This document shows positions 7,621-14,438 of a stretch of DNA of 20,087 nt, piece by piece. The DNA comes from an uncultured Bacteroidota bacterium. Its GTDB lineage: Bacteria > Bacteroidota > Bacteroidia > Chitinophagales > Chitinophagaceae. The DNA lies in contig CAIZMD010000745.1 of NCBI GenBank assembly GCA_903933995.1, forward strand, positions 1-20,087, given 5' to 3'. Position numbers and translations under genes: made by a program. Every line of letters starts with the position of its first letter. Position 1 is the stretch's first letter. The notes below the pieces were generated by a model that was not told where the DNA came from, made no database searches, and was given only the letters and a program-made list of their open reading frames with translations.

Positions 7621-8787
7621 CTAGCTAAAAGCTTCTCTAACCCTTTCAAAGAAACTCTTGTCTCCCTTATTGGGATTGGGTTTGAAGTTATCGCTATTGT
7701 TTAATTTTTCTAAAATGGCTTTTTCATCTGCACTCAAATGTTGTGGAGTCCAAACATTCACGTGAATCAATTGGTCTCCCCTGCTATAGCCTTGCACTTC
7801 TGGAAAACCCTTTCCTTTTAATCGGAAAATTTTACCACTCTGTGTACCTGGTGGTATTTTAATCTTGGCCCTACCATCAATGGTGGGTACTTCTACCTGT
7901 GTACCAAATGCGGCATCAGGGAAACTAATATGCAAGTCAAATGCTACATTCAAACCATCGCGCTGCAATTCTGCGTGCGCTTCTTCTTCAATTTGAATAA
8001 TCAGGTCTCCGTTTGATCCACCACGCTCCCCTGCATTTCCTTTACCACTCATGCTCAACTGCATGCCTTCATGTACACCGGCAGGAATATCAATGCTAAT
8101 GGTTTCTTCTCCATACACCCTTCCCTCACCCTTACAGTTACCGCATTTAGCAGTAATAGAAGTTCCTTCTCCATTACAAGTAGGGCAGGTAGTAACGGTT
8201 TGCATTTGTCCCAAAAAGGTATTGGTTACTTTGCGCACTTGTCCACTTCCATGACAGGTATTACAGGTTTGAACACTGCTCTTGTCTTTGGCACCACTAC
8301 CTGAACAGGTAGCACAGGAAACATGCTTTTTCACTTTCACATTCTTGGTAACCCCCTTGGCCATTTCCTCAAAATTCAATTTGAGTTTGATGCGTAGGTT
8401 GCTGCCCCTTTGTCCTCTGGCATTTCTTCCACCACCAGAACGGGAACGTCCGCCACCACCGCCAAAGAAATTACCAAACATATCGTCTCCAAAAATGTCA
8501 CCAAATTGGCTGAAGATATCATCGGTATTCATATTGCCGCCAAATCCACCACCACCCGCACCTGGTGCAAATGCAGCATGTCCATAACGGTCATACTTGG
8601 CTTTTTTATCGGCATCACTGAGAATCTCATAAGCATTGGCTGCTTCTTTGAATTTCTCTTCCGCTTCCTTGTCTCCAGGGTTGCGATCCGGGTGAAATTG
8701 CATGGCTACTTTCCGATAAGCTTTTTTAATCTCTTCGGCACTGGCTCCCTTGCTTACGCCCAGTATTTCATATAAATCTCTCTTCAT
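7621..8787 (-). CDS. dnaJ: Chaperone DnaJ (Hsp40)
   Basis: 388 residues with the full class I layout: J domain at 1-70 with HPD at 32-34, a Gly/Phe-rich linker (about 75-122, GGGGFGGN..FFGGGGGRSRSGGGR), four zinc-finger repeats (CATCSGSG, CNTCHGSG, CPTCNGEG, CGNCKGEG) at about 158-222, and the C-terminal substrate-binding domains (IDIPAGVHEGMQL..; VPTIDGRAKIKIPPGTQSGKIFRLKGKG). It stimulates the DnaK ATPase and delivers unfolded proteins. It lies 18 nt downstream of grpE on the same strand and shares its promoter; dnaK is not in the window. No Shine-Dalgarno is seen before the ATG. Confidence 0.98.
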   Translation of the reverse strand: MKRDLYEILGVSKGASAEEIKKAYRKVAMQFHPDRNPGDKEAEEKFKEAANAYEILSDADKKAKYDRYGHAAFAPGAGGGGFGGNMNTDDIFSQFGDIFGDDMFGNFFGGGGGRSRSGGGRNARGQRGSNLRIKLKLNFEEMAKGVTKNVKVKKHVSCATCSGSGAKDKSSVQTCNTCHGSGQVRKVTNTFLGQMQTVTTCPTCNGEGTSITAKCGNCKGEGRVYGEETISIDIPAGVHEGMQLSMSGKGNAGERGGSNGDLIIQIEEEAHAELQRDGLNVAFDLHISFPDAAFGTQVEVPTIDGRAKIKIPPGTQSGKIFRLKGKGFPEVQGYSRGDQLIHVNVWTPQHLSADEKAILEKLNNSDNFKPNPNKGDKSFFERVREAFS

Positions 8788-8805
8788 GTATGCTAACTAT
8801 TGGTA

Positions 8806-9369
8806 TTAATTGCCTACCACCACTTTGGCAAAACGGATGATTTTATCGTTCAGGTAATATCCCTTCATTACTTCGTCCAAGATCTTGCCCTTTAATTCAG
8901 CCGTAGGTGCAGGAATCTCAGTGATGGCTTCGTGCTTCTCCACGTCAAACTCCGTGTTGATGCTTTCCATGGCTTTTACACCCTTGTTTTGCAAATTGCT
9001 CCTGATTTTGTTGAATACCAACAATACACCCTCTTTCTGAGCGGCAATATCATCTGATCCAGACAATTGTTTCTCGGCTCTATCACAATCATCAAGTACG
9101 TCAAGTAAGGAAACAATTACGTCTTTACCTGCAGTTTGAATCAAATCCAACCTTTCTTTAGCGGTTCTGCGTCTGAAATTGTCAAACTCGGCCATCAAAC
9201 GGAGGTATTTGTCTTTTTGCTCCTGTAATTCAGCAGTTAATATTTCCATTTGGTTCTCTTCTGCAACGGGTTCGTTGAGTTTAGAGGTTCCGGCTGCATT
9301 TTCGTCAGTATTGATATCCACTTGGGTGTCAGTCTGATTGTTTTCTGGATTAATGTTGTGCTGCTCCAT
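8806..9369 (-). CDS. grpE: Nucleotide exchange factor GrpE
   Basis: 187 residues. An acidic, Asn/Gln-rich, disordered N-terminus (1-40) precedes the long dimerising coiled coil (about 41-95, ILTAELQEQKDKYLRLMAEFDNFRRRTAKER) and the C-terminal beta-domain, with the family signature running from FDVEKHEAI to GYYLNDKIIRFAKVVVG at the end. GrpE releases ADP from DnaK. It is the first gene of a grpE-dnaJ operon. An exact TAnnTTTG box sits upstream. I see no CIRCE element or other heat-shock operator in the 114-nt divergent region. Confidence 0.98.
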   Translation of the reverse strand: MEQHNINPENNQTDTQVDINTDENAAGTSKLNEPVAEENQMEILTAELQEQKDKYLRLMAEFDNFRRRTAKERLDLIQTAGKDVIVSLLDVLDDCDRAEKQLSGSDDIAAQKEGVLLVFNKIRSNLQNKGVKAMESINTEFDVEKHEAITEIPAPTAELKGKILDEVMKGYYLNDKIIRFAKVVVGN

Positions 9370-9416
9370 CTCTTTATCGTCTTAATTTATAAAAATTGCT
9401 TGATAACCAACTATGT

Positions 9417-9424
9417 CAAAAATA
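9417..9424 (-). promoter_or_regulatory. Candidate -7 box (TATTTTTG) for grpE-dnaJ
   Basis: On the minus strand TATTTTTG matches TAnnTTTG exactly and lies 47 nt upstream of the grpE ATG, giving a predicted leader of about 40 nt that is AT-rich. No -33 TTG is visible at 17-23 nt; the area is a T/C run. Confidence 0.55.
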
Positions 9425-9471
9425 TTGCCAAGCAAAGGAAAGGGAAAAAATGACAGGAGAAACGCTTCACC

Positions 9472-9479
9472 TATCTTTG
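9472..9479 (+). promoter_or_regulatory. Candidate -7 box (TATCTTTG) 4 nt before the methyltransferase start
   Basis: TATCTTTG matches TAnnTTTG exactly and ends 4 nt before the ATG at 9484. A Bacteroidota transcript normally starts a few bases after this box, so the mRNA would begin at or next to the start codon. A purine stretch AGGAGA at about 9455-9460 lies upstream of the box and would not be in the message. Confidence 0.6.
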
Positions 9480-9483
9480 CCGA

Positions 9484-10659
9484 ATGACAAAACTGTATCT
9501 CAGAAAGAAAATCGCGCCAAGGATTGCCAATGGTCATCCCTGGGTATATGGCAACGAAGTAGAAAAAATTGAGGGCGATGTGGTGGCCGGAGATATAGTA
9601 GACGTGTACTATAGTGCAGAAAAATACGCTGGAAGGGGCTATATCAACCCCCAATCCCAGATCTTGGTACGTTTGCTTACCCGCAAACAAGAAACCATTG
9701 ACGAGGCTTTTTTTCACCAAAAAATAGCCAAAGCCTGGGCCTACAGACAGAAACTGGGTTATACAGAGAATTGCCGTTTGGTTTTTGGCGAGGCCGATGA
9801 ACTTCCCGCCCTGATCATTGATAAATTCAACGATTATTTTGTGATCCAGACCCTGTCTTTGGGCATGGACCGCTGGAAAAACAGCATTGTGCGAAGTTTG
9901 GAAACTATTTTTAGTCCTAAGGGGATTTATGAACGAAATGATGTTCCAGTAAGACAGCTTGAAGGATTGCCCCTACAAAAAGGATTTTTGTCTACTCCTT
10001 TTGATACGAATATTCAAATTGTAGAAAACGGTTTAAAGTTCTTGGTGGATCTTGAAAATGGTCAAAAAACAGGATACTTTTTAGACCAACAAGATAATAG
10101 AAGGGCTATTCAAAACATTGTCAAAGGGGCTGATGTTTTAGGTGCATTTACCTATACTGGTACTTTTGAAATTCACGCTGCAGCATATGGAGCCAAGTCT
10201 GTTTTGGGTTTAGACATTTCTGAAAATGCCGTTGCCCAAGCCAATAAAAATGCGGCTTTAAATGGGCTTGATAGTATCTGCAAATTTGAAGCCATGAATG
10301 CTTTTGATGTGCTCAAACAATGGGGTAAAGACGGACGCAAATATGATGTAGTCATGTTGGATCCACCTGCATTTACCAAGAGTAGGGAGAGCATTGGCAA
10401 AGCCATTACCGGCTATAAAGAAATTAACCTACGCGGCATGAAACTCTTGCGCAACGGGGGTTTCCTTGTTACTTCTAGCTGCACCAATTTGGTGAATCCA
10501 GAAATGTTTTTGTCTGCTATTGATCAAGCTGCAAAAGACGCACGCAAAAGAATTAGACAAGTGGTGTTTCAGGCACAGAGTTCAGACCATCCCATTATTT
10601 GGGGAATGGAAAATACTAATTACCTCAAATTCTTGATTGTAGAAGTTTGCGATAGATAG
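9484..10659 (+). CDS. RlmI-like class I SAM-dependent rRNA methyltransferase (PUA + MTase)
   Basis: 391 residues, close to E. coli RlmI (23S rRNA m5C1962 methyltransferase). Residues 1-70 resemble the PUA-like RNA-binding domain (LRKKIAPRIANGHPWVYGNEV; GRGYINPQSQILVRLL). About 75-185 form the intermediate domain (FGEADELPALIIDKFNDYFVIQ). ENGQKTGYFLDQQDNRR (191-207) is the family hallmark; the SAM motif is VLGAFTYTGTFEIHAA (218-233) with GLDIS (242-246). MLDPPAFTKSRES (291-303) is motif IV and VTSSCTNLV (329-337) carries Cys333, placed like the conserved SCS of RlmI. The LNCFSYTG of E. coli is LGAFTYTG here. The RNA position modified is inferred, not shown, so no symbol is given. Confidence 0.9.
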   Translation: MTKLYLRKKIAPRIANGHPWVYGNEVEKIEGDVVAGDIVDVYYSAEKYAGRGYINPQSQILVRLLTRKQETIDEAFFHQKIAKAWAYRQKLGYTENCRLVFGEADELPALIIDKFNDYFVIQTLSLGMDRWKNSIVRSLETIFSPKGIYERNDVPVRQLEGLPLQKGFLSTPFDTNIQIVENGLKFLVDLENGQKTGYFLDQQDNRRAIQNIVKGADVLGAFTYTGTFEIHAAAYGAKSVLGLDISENAVAQANKNAALNGLDSICKFEAMNAFDVLKQWGKDGRKYDVVMLDPPAFTKSRESIGKAITGYKEINLRGMKLLRNGGFLVTSSCTNLVNPEMFLSAIDQAAKDARKRIRQVVFQAQSSDHPIIWGMENTNYLKFLIVEVCDR

Positions 10660-10664
10660 CAAAC

Positions 10665-10694
10665 AGTGGCGTAAAAAAAGCTACTTATTTGTTT
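10665..10694 (+). terminator. Weak candidate terminator after the methyltransferase
   Basis: AGTGGC (10665-10670) can pair with GCTACT (10680-10685) with one G-U pair across a 9-nt A-rich loop, followed by TATTTGTTT. The stem is short and partly inside the end of the facing gene, so this is tentative. Confidence 0.25.
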
Positions 10695-11026
10695 ACTTGA
10701 AACTTACCGGATTCAACAATTTTTCCGGTTTGATCACGCAATTGATAGATGTACAAACCGCGTAGGTAATTGTCATCTAGGGTGATATTTAGTTTGGCAT
10801 CAGTGAGTCTTTGTTCGGTCATTTTCTTTCCAAAAAAGGCAAAAATTTGCAAGCTGTAAGTCTTGTCAACCGATTTGTCAAACTCAAAAATGATATAGGA
10901 AGTAGCAGGGTTGGGATAAACACGCATGATCTTGGTACTAGTGACCAAATTGGTCTCATTGTCTGCAACAAAACTGCTGCCAACAACTAGTAAGATCATT
11001 AAACATAGCGTGTATAAATACTTCAT
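10685..11026 (-). CDS. Short secreted protein consisting almost only of a T9SS type A sorting domain
   Basis: 113 residues. Signal peptide MKYLYTLCLMILLVVGSSFVA (cleavage near 21), about 12 linking residues, then a complete T9SS C-terminal sorting domain from about 34 to 113: MRVYPNPATSYIIFEF (34-49) with the hallmark YPNP at 37-40, a central LQIFAFFGKKM strand-turn, and LRGLYIYQLRDQTGKIVESGKFQVNK at the end, matching the conserved LxxGxYxxxLxxxxGxxxxxKxxV pattern. Such domains normally sit at the C-terminus of much larger secreted enzymes or adhesins; here no cargo domain precedes it. The ATG and signal peptide argue that the gene is complete rather than a broken tail, though decay of a longer gene cannot be excluded. 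It has its own promoter candidate. Confidence 0.88.
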   Translation of the reverse strand: MKYLYTLCLMILLVVGSSFVADNETNLVTSTKIMRVYPNPATSYIIFEFDKSVDKTYSLQIFAFFGKKMTEQRLTDAKLNITLDDNYLRGLYIYQLRDQTGKIVESGKFQVNK

Positions 11027-11054
11027 AAGCTTTCCCAGCTATTGGTTTTCAATG

Positions 11055-11086
11055 GAAAATTAGCAAAACATTGTTAAATAAAACAA
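11055..11086 (-). promoter_or_regulatory. Candidate promoter (TTG / TAATTTTC) with overlapping inverted repeat
   Basis: On the minus strand TAATTTTC (11062 to 11055) is one base from TAnnTTTG and is preceded, at 21 nt, by TTG (11086 to 11084), within the 17-23 spacing known for Flavobacterium promoters. ATTGTT/AACAAT (11070-11075 and 11082-11087) forms a 6-bp inverted repeat covering the -33 TTG, a possible operator. The predicted leader is about 22-25 nt. Confidence 0.45.
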
Positions 11087-11104
11087 TATTGCCGATTTTT
11101 TAAC

Positions 11105-11136
11105 ATAAAAAGGCCCCGTGCTACTTGCACGAGGCC
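11105..11136 (-). terminator. Intrinsic terminator of the peroxiredoxin gene
   Basis: On the minus strand GGCCTCGTGC and GCACGGGGCC (10-bp stem with one G-U pair, 5-nt loop; plus-strand arms 11127-11136 and 11112-11121) are followed by TTTTT. It begins about 19 nt after the peroxiredoxin stop. The mismatch is a G-U pair only in the minus-strand RNA, which supports this orientation. Confidence 0.82.
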
Positions 11137-11154
11137 CCTATTAATTCCAATGAA

Positions 11155-11625
11155 TTAGTTTAATCCAGCCAAACATTCTTGGATGGCAGTAAAGCTAGGC
11201 AAGTCACCCGGTGTAGGGCAAACTTCTGCATAACGCACTACTCCTTCTTTGTCTATAACAAAAGCGGCACGTTTGCTAACCCCTTGCATACCAAATGCAG
11301 GGAAGGTTTCATACAAAACGCCAAATGCTTTTGCAGCATCCTTATTGAAGTCACTCAACAAGGGGAAATTTAATTTTTGTTCTTCTTTGAATTTGCCCAG
11401 TGTAAATAGGGAATCCACAGAAACACCCAATACAGTTGCATTGGTATTGTTGTATAAGGCAATATTGTCGCGAATATTGCACAATTCAGCGGTGCAAACA
11501 CCGGTGAAAGCCAGAGGAAAAAACAACACAACAGTGTTTTTGTCAGATGCTCCTAGCGCAACTTGATTTTTCTCTGTATCAAACAAGGATAATACGGGGG
11601 CTTTTTCGCCAACTTGAATGCTCAT
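11155..11625 (-). CDS. Peroxiredoxin (AhpC/TSA family, AhpE/BCP-like)
   Basis: 156 residues from the ATG at 11625 (MSIQVGEKAPVLSLFD), a standard start for the family. The frame is open further upstream to 11790, but that extension overlaps scoB and resembles nothing. FFPLAFTGVCTAELC (35-49) contains the PxxxTxxC active site with peroxidatic Cys44 (Pro37, Thr41); Arg119 in SKRAAFVID is the conserved activating arginine. A second Cys at 49 could resolve as in the BCP/PrxQ group, or the protein may be 1-Cys with an external thiol; Cys136 and Cys151 are further thiols. It reduces peroxides in the cytoplasm. It lies 103 nt after scoB and ends at a strong terminator. A TATTTTGC sequence about 20 nt before the ATG could be its own promoter. 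Confidence 0.93.
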   Translation of the reverse strand: MSIQVGEKAPVLSLFDTEKNQVALGASDKNTVVLFFPLAFTGVCTAELCNIRDNIALYNNTNATVLGVSVDSLFTLGKFKEEQKLNFPLLSDFNKDAAKAFGVLYETFPAFGMQGVSKRAAFVIDKEGVVRYAEVCPTPGDLPSFTAIQECLAGLN

Positions 11626-11728
11626 GGTAAAATTTTTAAGTGCTGCAAAATACATCAACAACCCATGCAAATGGTCATTGCTTATTACGAAAGCAGAAAC
11701 AATTTTTCTAATGAATGGTTTAAACGGC

Positions 11729-12385
11729 TCAAATCTGCATTTCTGGAACCAGTTCAGGTACTTGTAACCTTCCTGCAGTTTTTGCCACAATCTCAGCTAC
11801 AGAAACCCCGGGAGCTCTTTCAACTAAGATAAATCCTTCAGGGCCAATTTCTAGTACCGCTAGTTCTGTCACAATTCTTTTGACACATTGAATGCCTGTA
11901 AGAGGTAAACTGCACTGGGGCAATAATTTACTCTCCCCTTTGGGATTGGTATGCATCATGGCTACAATAATGTTTTTGGCACTGGCTACTAAGTCCATAG
12001 CCCCACCCATACCCTTCACCATTTTGCCGGGAATCTTCCAATTGGCAATATCACCAACATCACTTACTTCCATAGCACCTAAAACGGTTAGATTAATCTT
12101 GCCTGCCCGAATCATGCCAAAACTTTCAGCACTGTCAAAAAAAGCGCCTCCCTTGATGAGGGTCACGGTTTCTTTTCCTGCATTGATGAGGTCAGCATCA
12201 ATGGTCTCTTCAGTAGGATATGGCCCCATACCCAAAATGCCATTTTCACTTTGAAAAAATACATCCATGCCTTCTGGAATATAATTTGCTACCAAAGTGG
12301 GAATGCCAATGCCAAGGTTTACATACATACCATCGCGCAGCTCCTGCGCAATGCGTTTAGCTATACCATATTTGTCAAGTGCCAT
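11729..12385 (-). CDS. scoB: 3-oxoacid CoA-transferase subunit B
   Basis: 218 residues, the usual size of the beta subunit. FFQSENGILGMGPYP (43-57) contains Glu47, the catalytic glutamate that forms the enzyme-CoA thioester, within the family motif SENG(I/L)xGxGP. VNLGIGIPTLVANYI (22-36), GAMEVSDVGDIANWKIPGKMVKGMGGAMDL and the TGIQCVKRIVTELAV segment are all typical. With ScoA it exchanges CoA between succinyl-CoA and acetoacetate (or a related acid pair), feeding ketone-body or amino-acid carbon into acetyl-CoA. The gene follows scoA by 9 nt. The exact acid pair (succinate, acetate, butyrate) cannot be told from sequence. Confidence 0.94.
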   Translation of the reverse strand: MALDKYGIAKRIAQELRDGMYVNLGIGIPTLVANYIPEGMDVFFQSENGILGMGPYPTEETIDADLINAGKETVTLIKGGAFFDSAESFGMIRAGKINLTVLGAMEVSDVGDIANWKIPGKMVKGMGGAMDLVASAKNIIVAMMHTNPKGESKLLPQCSLPLTGIQCVKRIVTELAVLEIGPEGFILVERAPGVSVAEIVAKTAGRLQVPELVPEMQI

Positions 12386-12394
12386 AGGATAAGT

Positions 12395-13099
12395 TTAATG
12401 GGATGATGGAATTTGAACCGTTCTGCGTTCAATTCTTTTTTCATAATTACTGCCCTGAAAGATGCGGTGTACATAGACGCCCGCCACATGAACATCATCA
12501 GGATCTATTGCTCCAGGCGCAACTAACTCTTCCACTTCAGCAATGGTTATAGTTCCCGCTTTTGCCATGGAAGTAGAGAAATTTCTGGTGGTTTTTCTAA
12601 ACTGTAAGTTTCCCAAATGGTCTCCACGCCAAGCTTTAACAAGTGCAAAATCTGCATGCAAGGCCAGTTCCATTAAATGCATTTTACCATTGAATTCCCT
12701 AACCTCTTTTCCTTGGGCTATTTCAGTACCATATCCAGCTGGAGTAAAAAAAGCAGGAATTCCCATGGCTGCCATTTGAATACGGGTGGCCAATGTTCCT
12801 TGTGGTACCAGGTCTACTTCTAGTTCTCCACTCAAAAGTTGTCTTTCAAATTCTGCATTCTCACCTACATAGCTACTGATCATTTTTTTAATCTGCCTTG
12901 TTTGTAAAAGCAGACCAAGTCCAAAATCATCAACCCCGGCATTATTTGAAATACAGGTAAGACCATTAATGCCTTTGTCTACTAAGGCATTGATACAGTT
13001 TTCAGGAATGCCATTTAATCCAAATCCTCCTAGCATCAATGTTGCATGGGAGGGAATATCTGCAATGGCTAATGCAGCGCTGGTATATACTTTATTCAT
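12395..13099 (-). CDS. scoA: 3-oxoacid CoA-transferase subunit A
   Basis: 234 residues from the ATG at 13099 (MNKVYTSAALAIADIPS); a longer call starting two codons earlier would need TTG and has no support. GGFGLNGIPENCI (24-36) is the family motif for the CoA-binding alpha subunit, followed by SNNAGVDDFGLGLLL, the GTLATRIQMAAMGIPAFFTPAGYGTEIAQGKE segment and the C-terminal VEELVAPGAIDPDDVHVAGVYVHRI. It forms the alpha half of the ScoAB heteromer. The upstream 41-nt gap holds a -7 candidate flanked by a 9-bp perfect inverted repeat, suggesting transcription separate from the porD cluster. Confidence 0.94.
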   Translation of the reverse strand: MNKVYTSAALAIADIPSHATLMLGGFGLNGIPENCINALVDKGINGLTCISNNAGVDDFGLGLLLQTRQIKKMISSYVGENAEFERQLLSGELEVDLVPQGTLATRIQMAAMGIPAFFTPAGYGTEIAQGKEVREFNGKMHLMELALHADFALVKAWRGDHLGNLQFRKTTRNFSTSMAKAGTITIAEVEELVAPGAIDPDDVHVAGVYVHRIFQGSNYEKRIERRTVQIPSSH

Positions 13100-13102
13100 G
13101 GG

Positions 13103-13140
13103 CAATCATTAAGGCCCGAAGTTAGAAAAACTAATGATTG
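13103..13140. repeat. 9-bp perfect inverted repeat flanking the scoA -7 box
   Basis: CAATCATTA at 13103-13111 and TAATGATTG at 13132-13140 are perfect reverse complements separated by 20 nt. Together they fill the gap between the DUF4296 stop and the scoA ATG, one arm ending 3 nt from the start codon and the other touching the stop codon. It may be an operator or an RNA stem-loop; no T tract follows on the minus strand, so it is a poor terminator. Confidence 0.55.
13117..13124 (-). promoter_or_regulatory. Candidate -7 box (TAACTTCG) for scoAB
   Basis: Minus-strand TAACTTCG matches TAnnTTTG with T to C at the seventh base, the same variant as before rpsA and the O-methyltransferase. It ends 17 nt before the scoA ATG and lies in the loop of the inverted repeat at 13103-13140. 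Confidence 0.4.
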
Positions 13141-13518
13141 TTAGCGTTGGCTTTTGGGAATTTTAACAGGTGGTGGTGGCGGTGGTGCTTTTTCCCTTTC
13201 CTTAAAAGCATAAATGGAATCCATCAATTCCTTGAATTCTTTGGGATGTGTTTCATAGTATTTGTAACTATTGTAAAACTGTTTGCGTGTAGTACCATGT
13301 ATGGCAAAGACTTGCTCATACAATTGGATATTTTCTTTTTTACGCAAGTAGAGGGTGTCTTTGAGCGTGGTTTGTGTAAACCATTCATCTGCCCGCATCA
13401 TATCCCACATGGCCAATTTCATGGTATTGATAGGCAAAATCACTTGATCCTTGGGTGTCTTTTTACAAGCCAAGATAGCATAGCAAATGACCAATATGAT
13501 TATCCATTTCCTACTCAT
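13141..13518 (-). CDS. DUF4296-type lipoprotein
   Basis: 125 residues. MSRKWIIILVICYAILAC ends in a lipobox with Cys18 as the lipidated residue, followed by KKTPKD. The helical body (about 25-110: ILPINTMKLAMWDMMRADEWFT, YEQVFAIHGTTRKQFYNSYKYYETHPKEFKELMDSIY) matches the DUF4296 pattern known from Bacteroidota; no function is established. The C-terminus is a Pro-rich tail with six consecutive prolines. The ATG overlaps the porD stop (ATGA), so it is translationally coupled to porD, which suggests a shared envelope role. The family assignment is from memory of the pattern and is fairly confident. Confidence 0.82.
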   Translation of the reverse strand: MSRKWIIILVICYAILACKKTPKDQVILPINTMKLAMWDMMRADEWFTQTTLKDTLYLRKKENIQLYEQVFAIHGTTRKQFYNSYKYYETHPKEFKELMDSIYAFKEREKAPPPPPPVKIPKSQR

Positions 13519-14438
13519 TGCAATGCTTCTTTGTATTTGCTTGAATTCACAATATCTATTTCACTCAATATTTCAAGGGCCCTAGCTTTTTCGGCACCCG
13601 ATGCATTTTTAAAAATACCCACCAATTCTTGGTATTTTCCTTGCATAAAAAATTGCAGGATCATGGTATTAGGATTCTCTTTATTAAATGCTTGTAATTG
13701 AATTAAGGCTTGCAAAATATTACCCCTAGCTTCAGCTTCATTGTCATACAACTTGTCCATACCTGCTCGATAGTAGGTATAAATCACGTCATGGATAATA
13801 TTGTATTTATTATTGGTGAGGTTTTCATTAAGCCAGTATCTATTGCGTAAACCATCAAAGATGCGCCAACCTGCAATATTTTTTCCCTCTGGTGCATTGG
13901 TCACTACATTTAGTGCTTTGTTAAATTGATTTTCGCCTGCTTTTGGGCTAAAAGAATCATTGTCCAATCCTATAATAGAATAAGCATAAAAAGCAATCAC
14001 AGCAGTTAGATTGGCGGCAGATGCATCATTACCCTGTACCCTATTTTCATTGAACTCTACTGGTTGAAATTCTATGTATTTAAAAGTTAAATCTGCGTCT
14101 TGGTAATTCACAATAGCTGACTTATAAGAAGCATTATAAATGGGTCTAGCCGCTTGCACCGTAAGCGTTGCTTTGTAAATATTTGGCTCAACTACTTGTT
14201 CTATGTTTATGATAAAACTACAGTCAATTTTCTCCTGCACTTTGTAGGTTTCATTGGTCCATTTGCGTGTATTGAGCAGGTTGGTTAATTGTTGTTGTAG
14301 GTTGGTGAATATTTTCCTATCAACAGTTGTTCCTACTCTATTGGAGATAACGGTTACACGCGCATTAAGTTCCTGAGCAGCTGCTCCAAGAACCAACATT
14401 TGACAAACTGTATACAGTATGAGTAATTTCTTATGCAT
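13515..14438 (-). CDS. porD: PorD/DUF4835 family protein, type IX secretion associated
   Basis: 307 residues from the ATG at 14438. Signal peptide MHKKLLILYTVCQMLVLGAAA|Q, then ELNARVTVISNRV, the characteristic opening of DUF4835, with later SFIINIEQ, VNYQDADLTFKYIEFQPVEFNENR, LTAVIAFYAYSIIGLDNDSFSPKAG and GWRIFDGLRNRYWL. The family includes P. gingivalis PorD, required for T9SS function, though its mechanism is unclear. The start overlaps the coaBC stop by 8 nt (ATGCATAA), a tight coupling; the 9-codon longer frame to 14465 would enter coaBC further and lose the signal-peptide start. Its stop overlaps the next gene by 4 nt. Family is secure; the T9SS role is by homology. Confidence 0.85.
   Translation of the reverse strand: MHKKLLILYTVCQMLVLGAAAQELNARVTVISNRVGTTVDRKIFTNLQQQLTNLLNTRKWTNETYKVQEKIDCSFIINIEQVVEPNIYKATLTVQAARPIYNASYKSAIVNYQDADLTFKYIEFQPVEFNENRVQGNDASAANLTAVIAFYAYSIIGLDNDSFSPKAGENQFNKALNVVTNAPEGKNIAGWRIFDGLRNRYWLNENLTNNKYNIIHDVIYTYYRAGMDKLYDNEAEARGNILQALIQLQAFNKENPNTMILQFFMQGKYQELVGIFKNASGAEKARALEILSEIDIVNSSKYKEALQ

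Noticed and set aside
8410..8590. Short GC-rich repetitive stretch considered as a DNA repeat
   Set aside because: It encodes the Gly/Phe-rich linker of DnaJ and is explained by glycine codons.
8051..8775. Several plus-strand frames of 67-121 codons opposite dnaJ
   Set aside because: They are antisense shadows of the Gly-rich and Cys-rich dnaJ coding region, full of Pro/Ser/Thr repeats with no start signals.
11626..11790. 55-residue N-terminal extension of the peroxiredoxin frame
   Set aside because: It overlaps the end of scoB, has no family similarity, and the internal ATG at 11625 gives the standard peroxiredoxin start.
13138..13701. 187-codon plus-strand frame opposite the DUF4296 and porD genes
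   Set aside because: It lies antisense to two well-supported, coupled genes and resembles no protein family.
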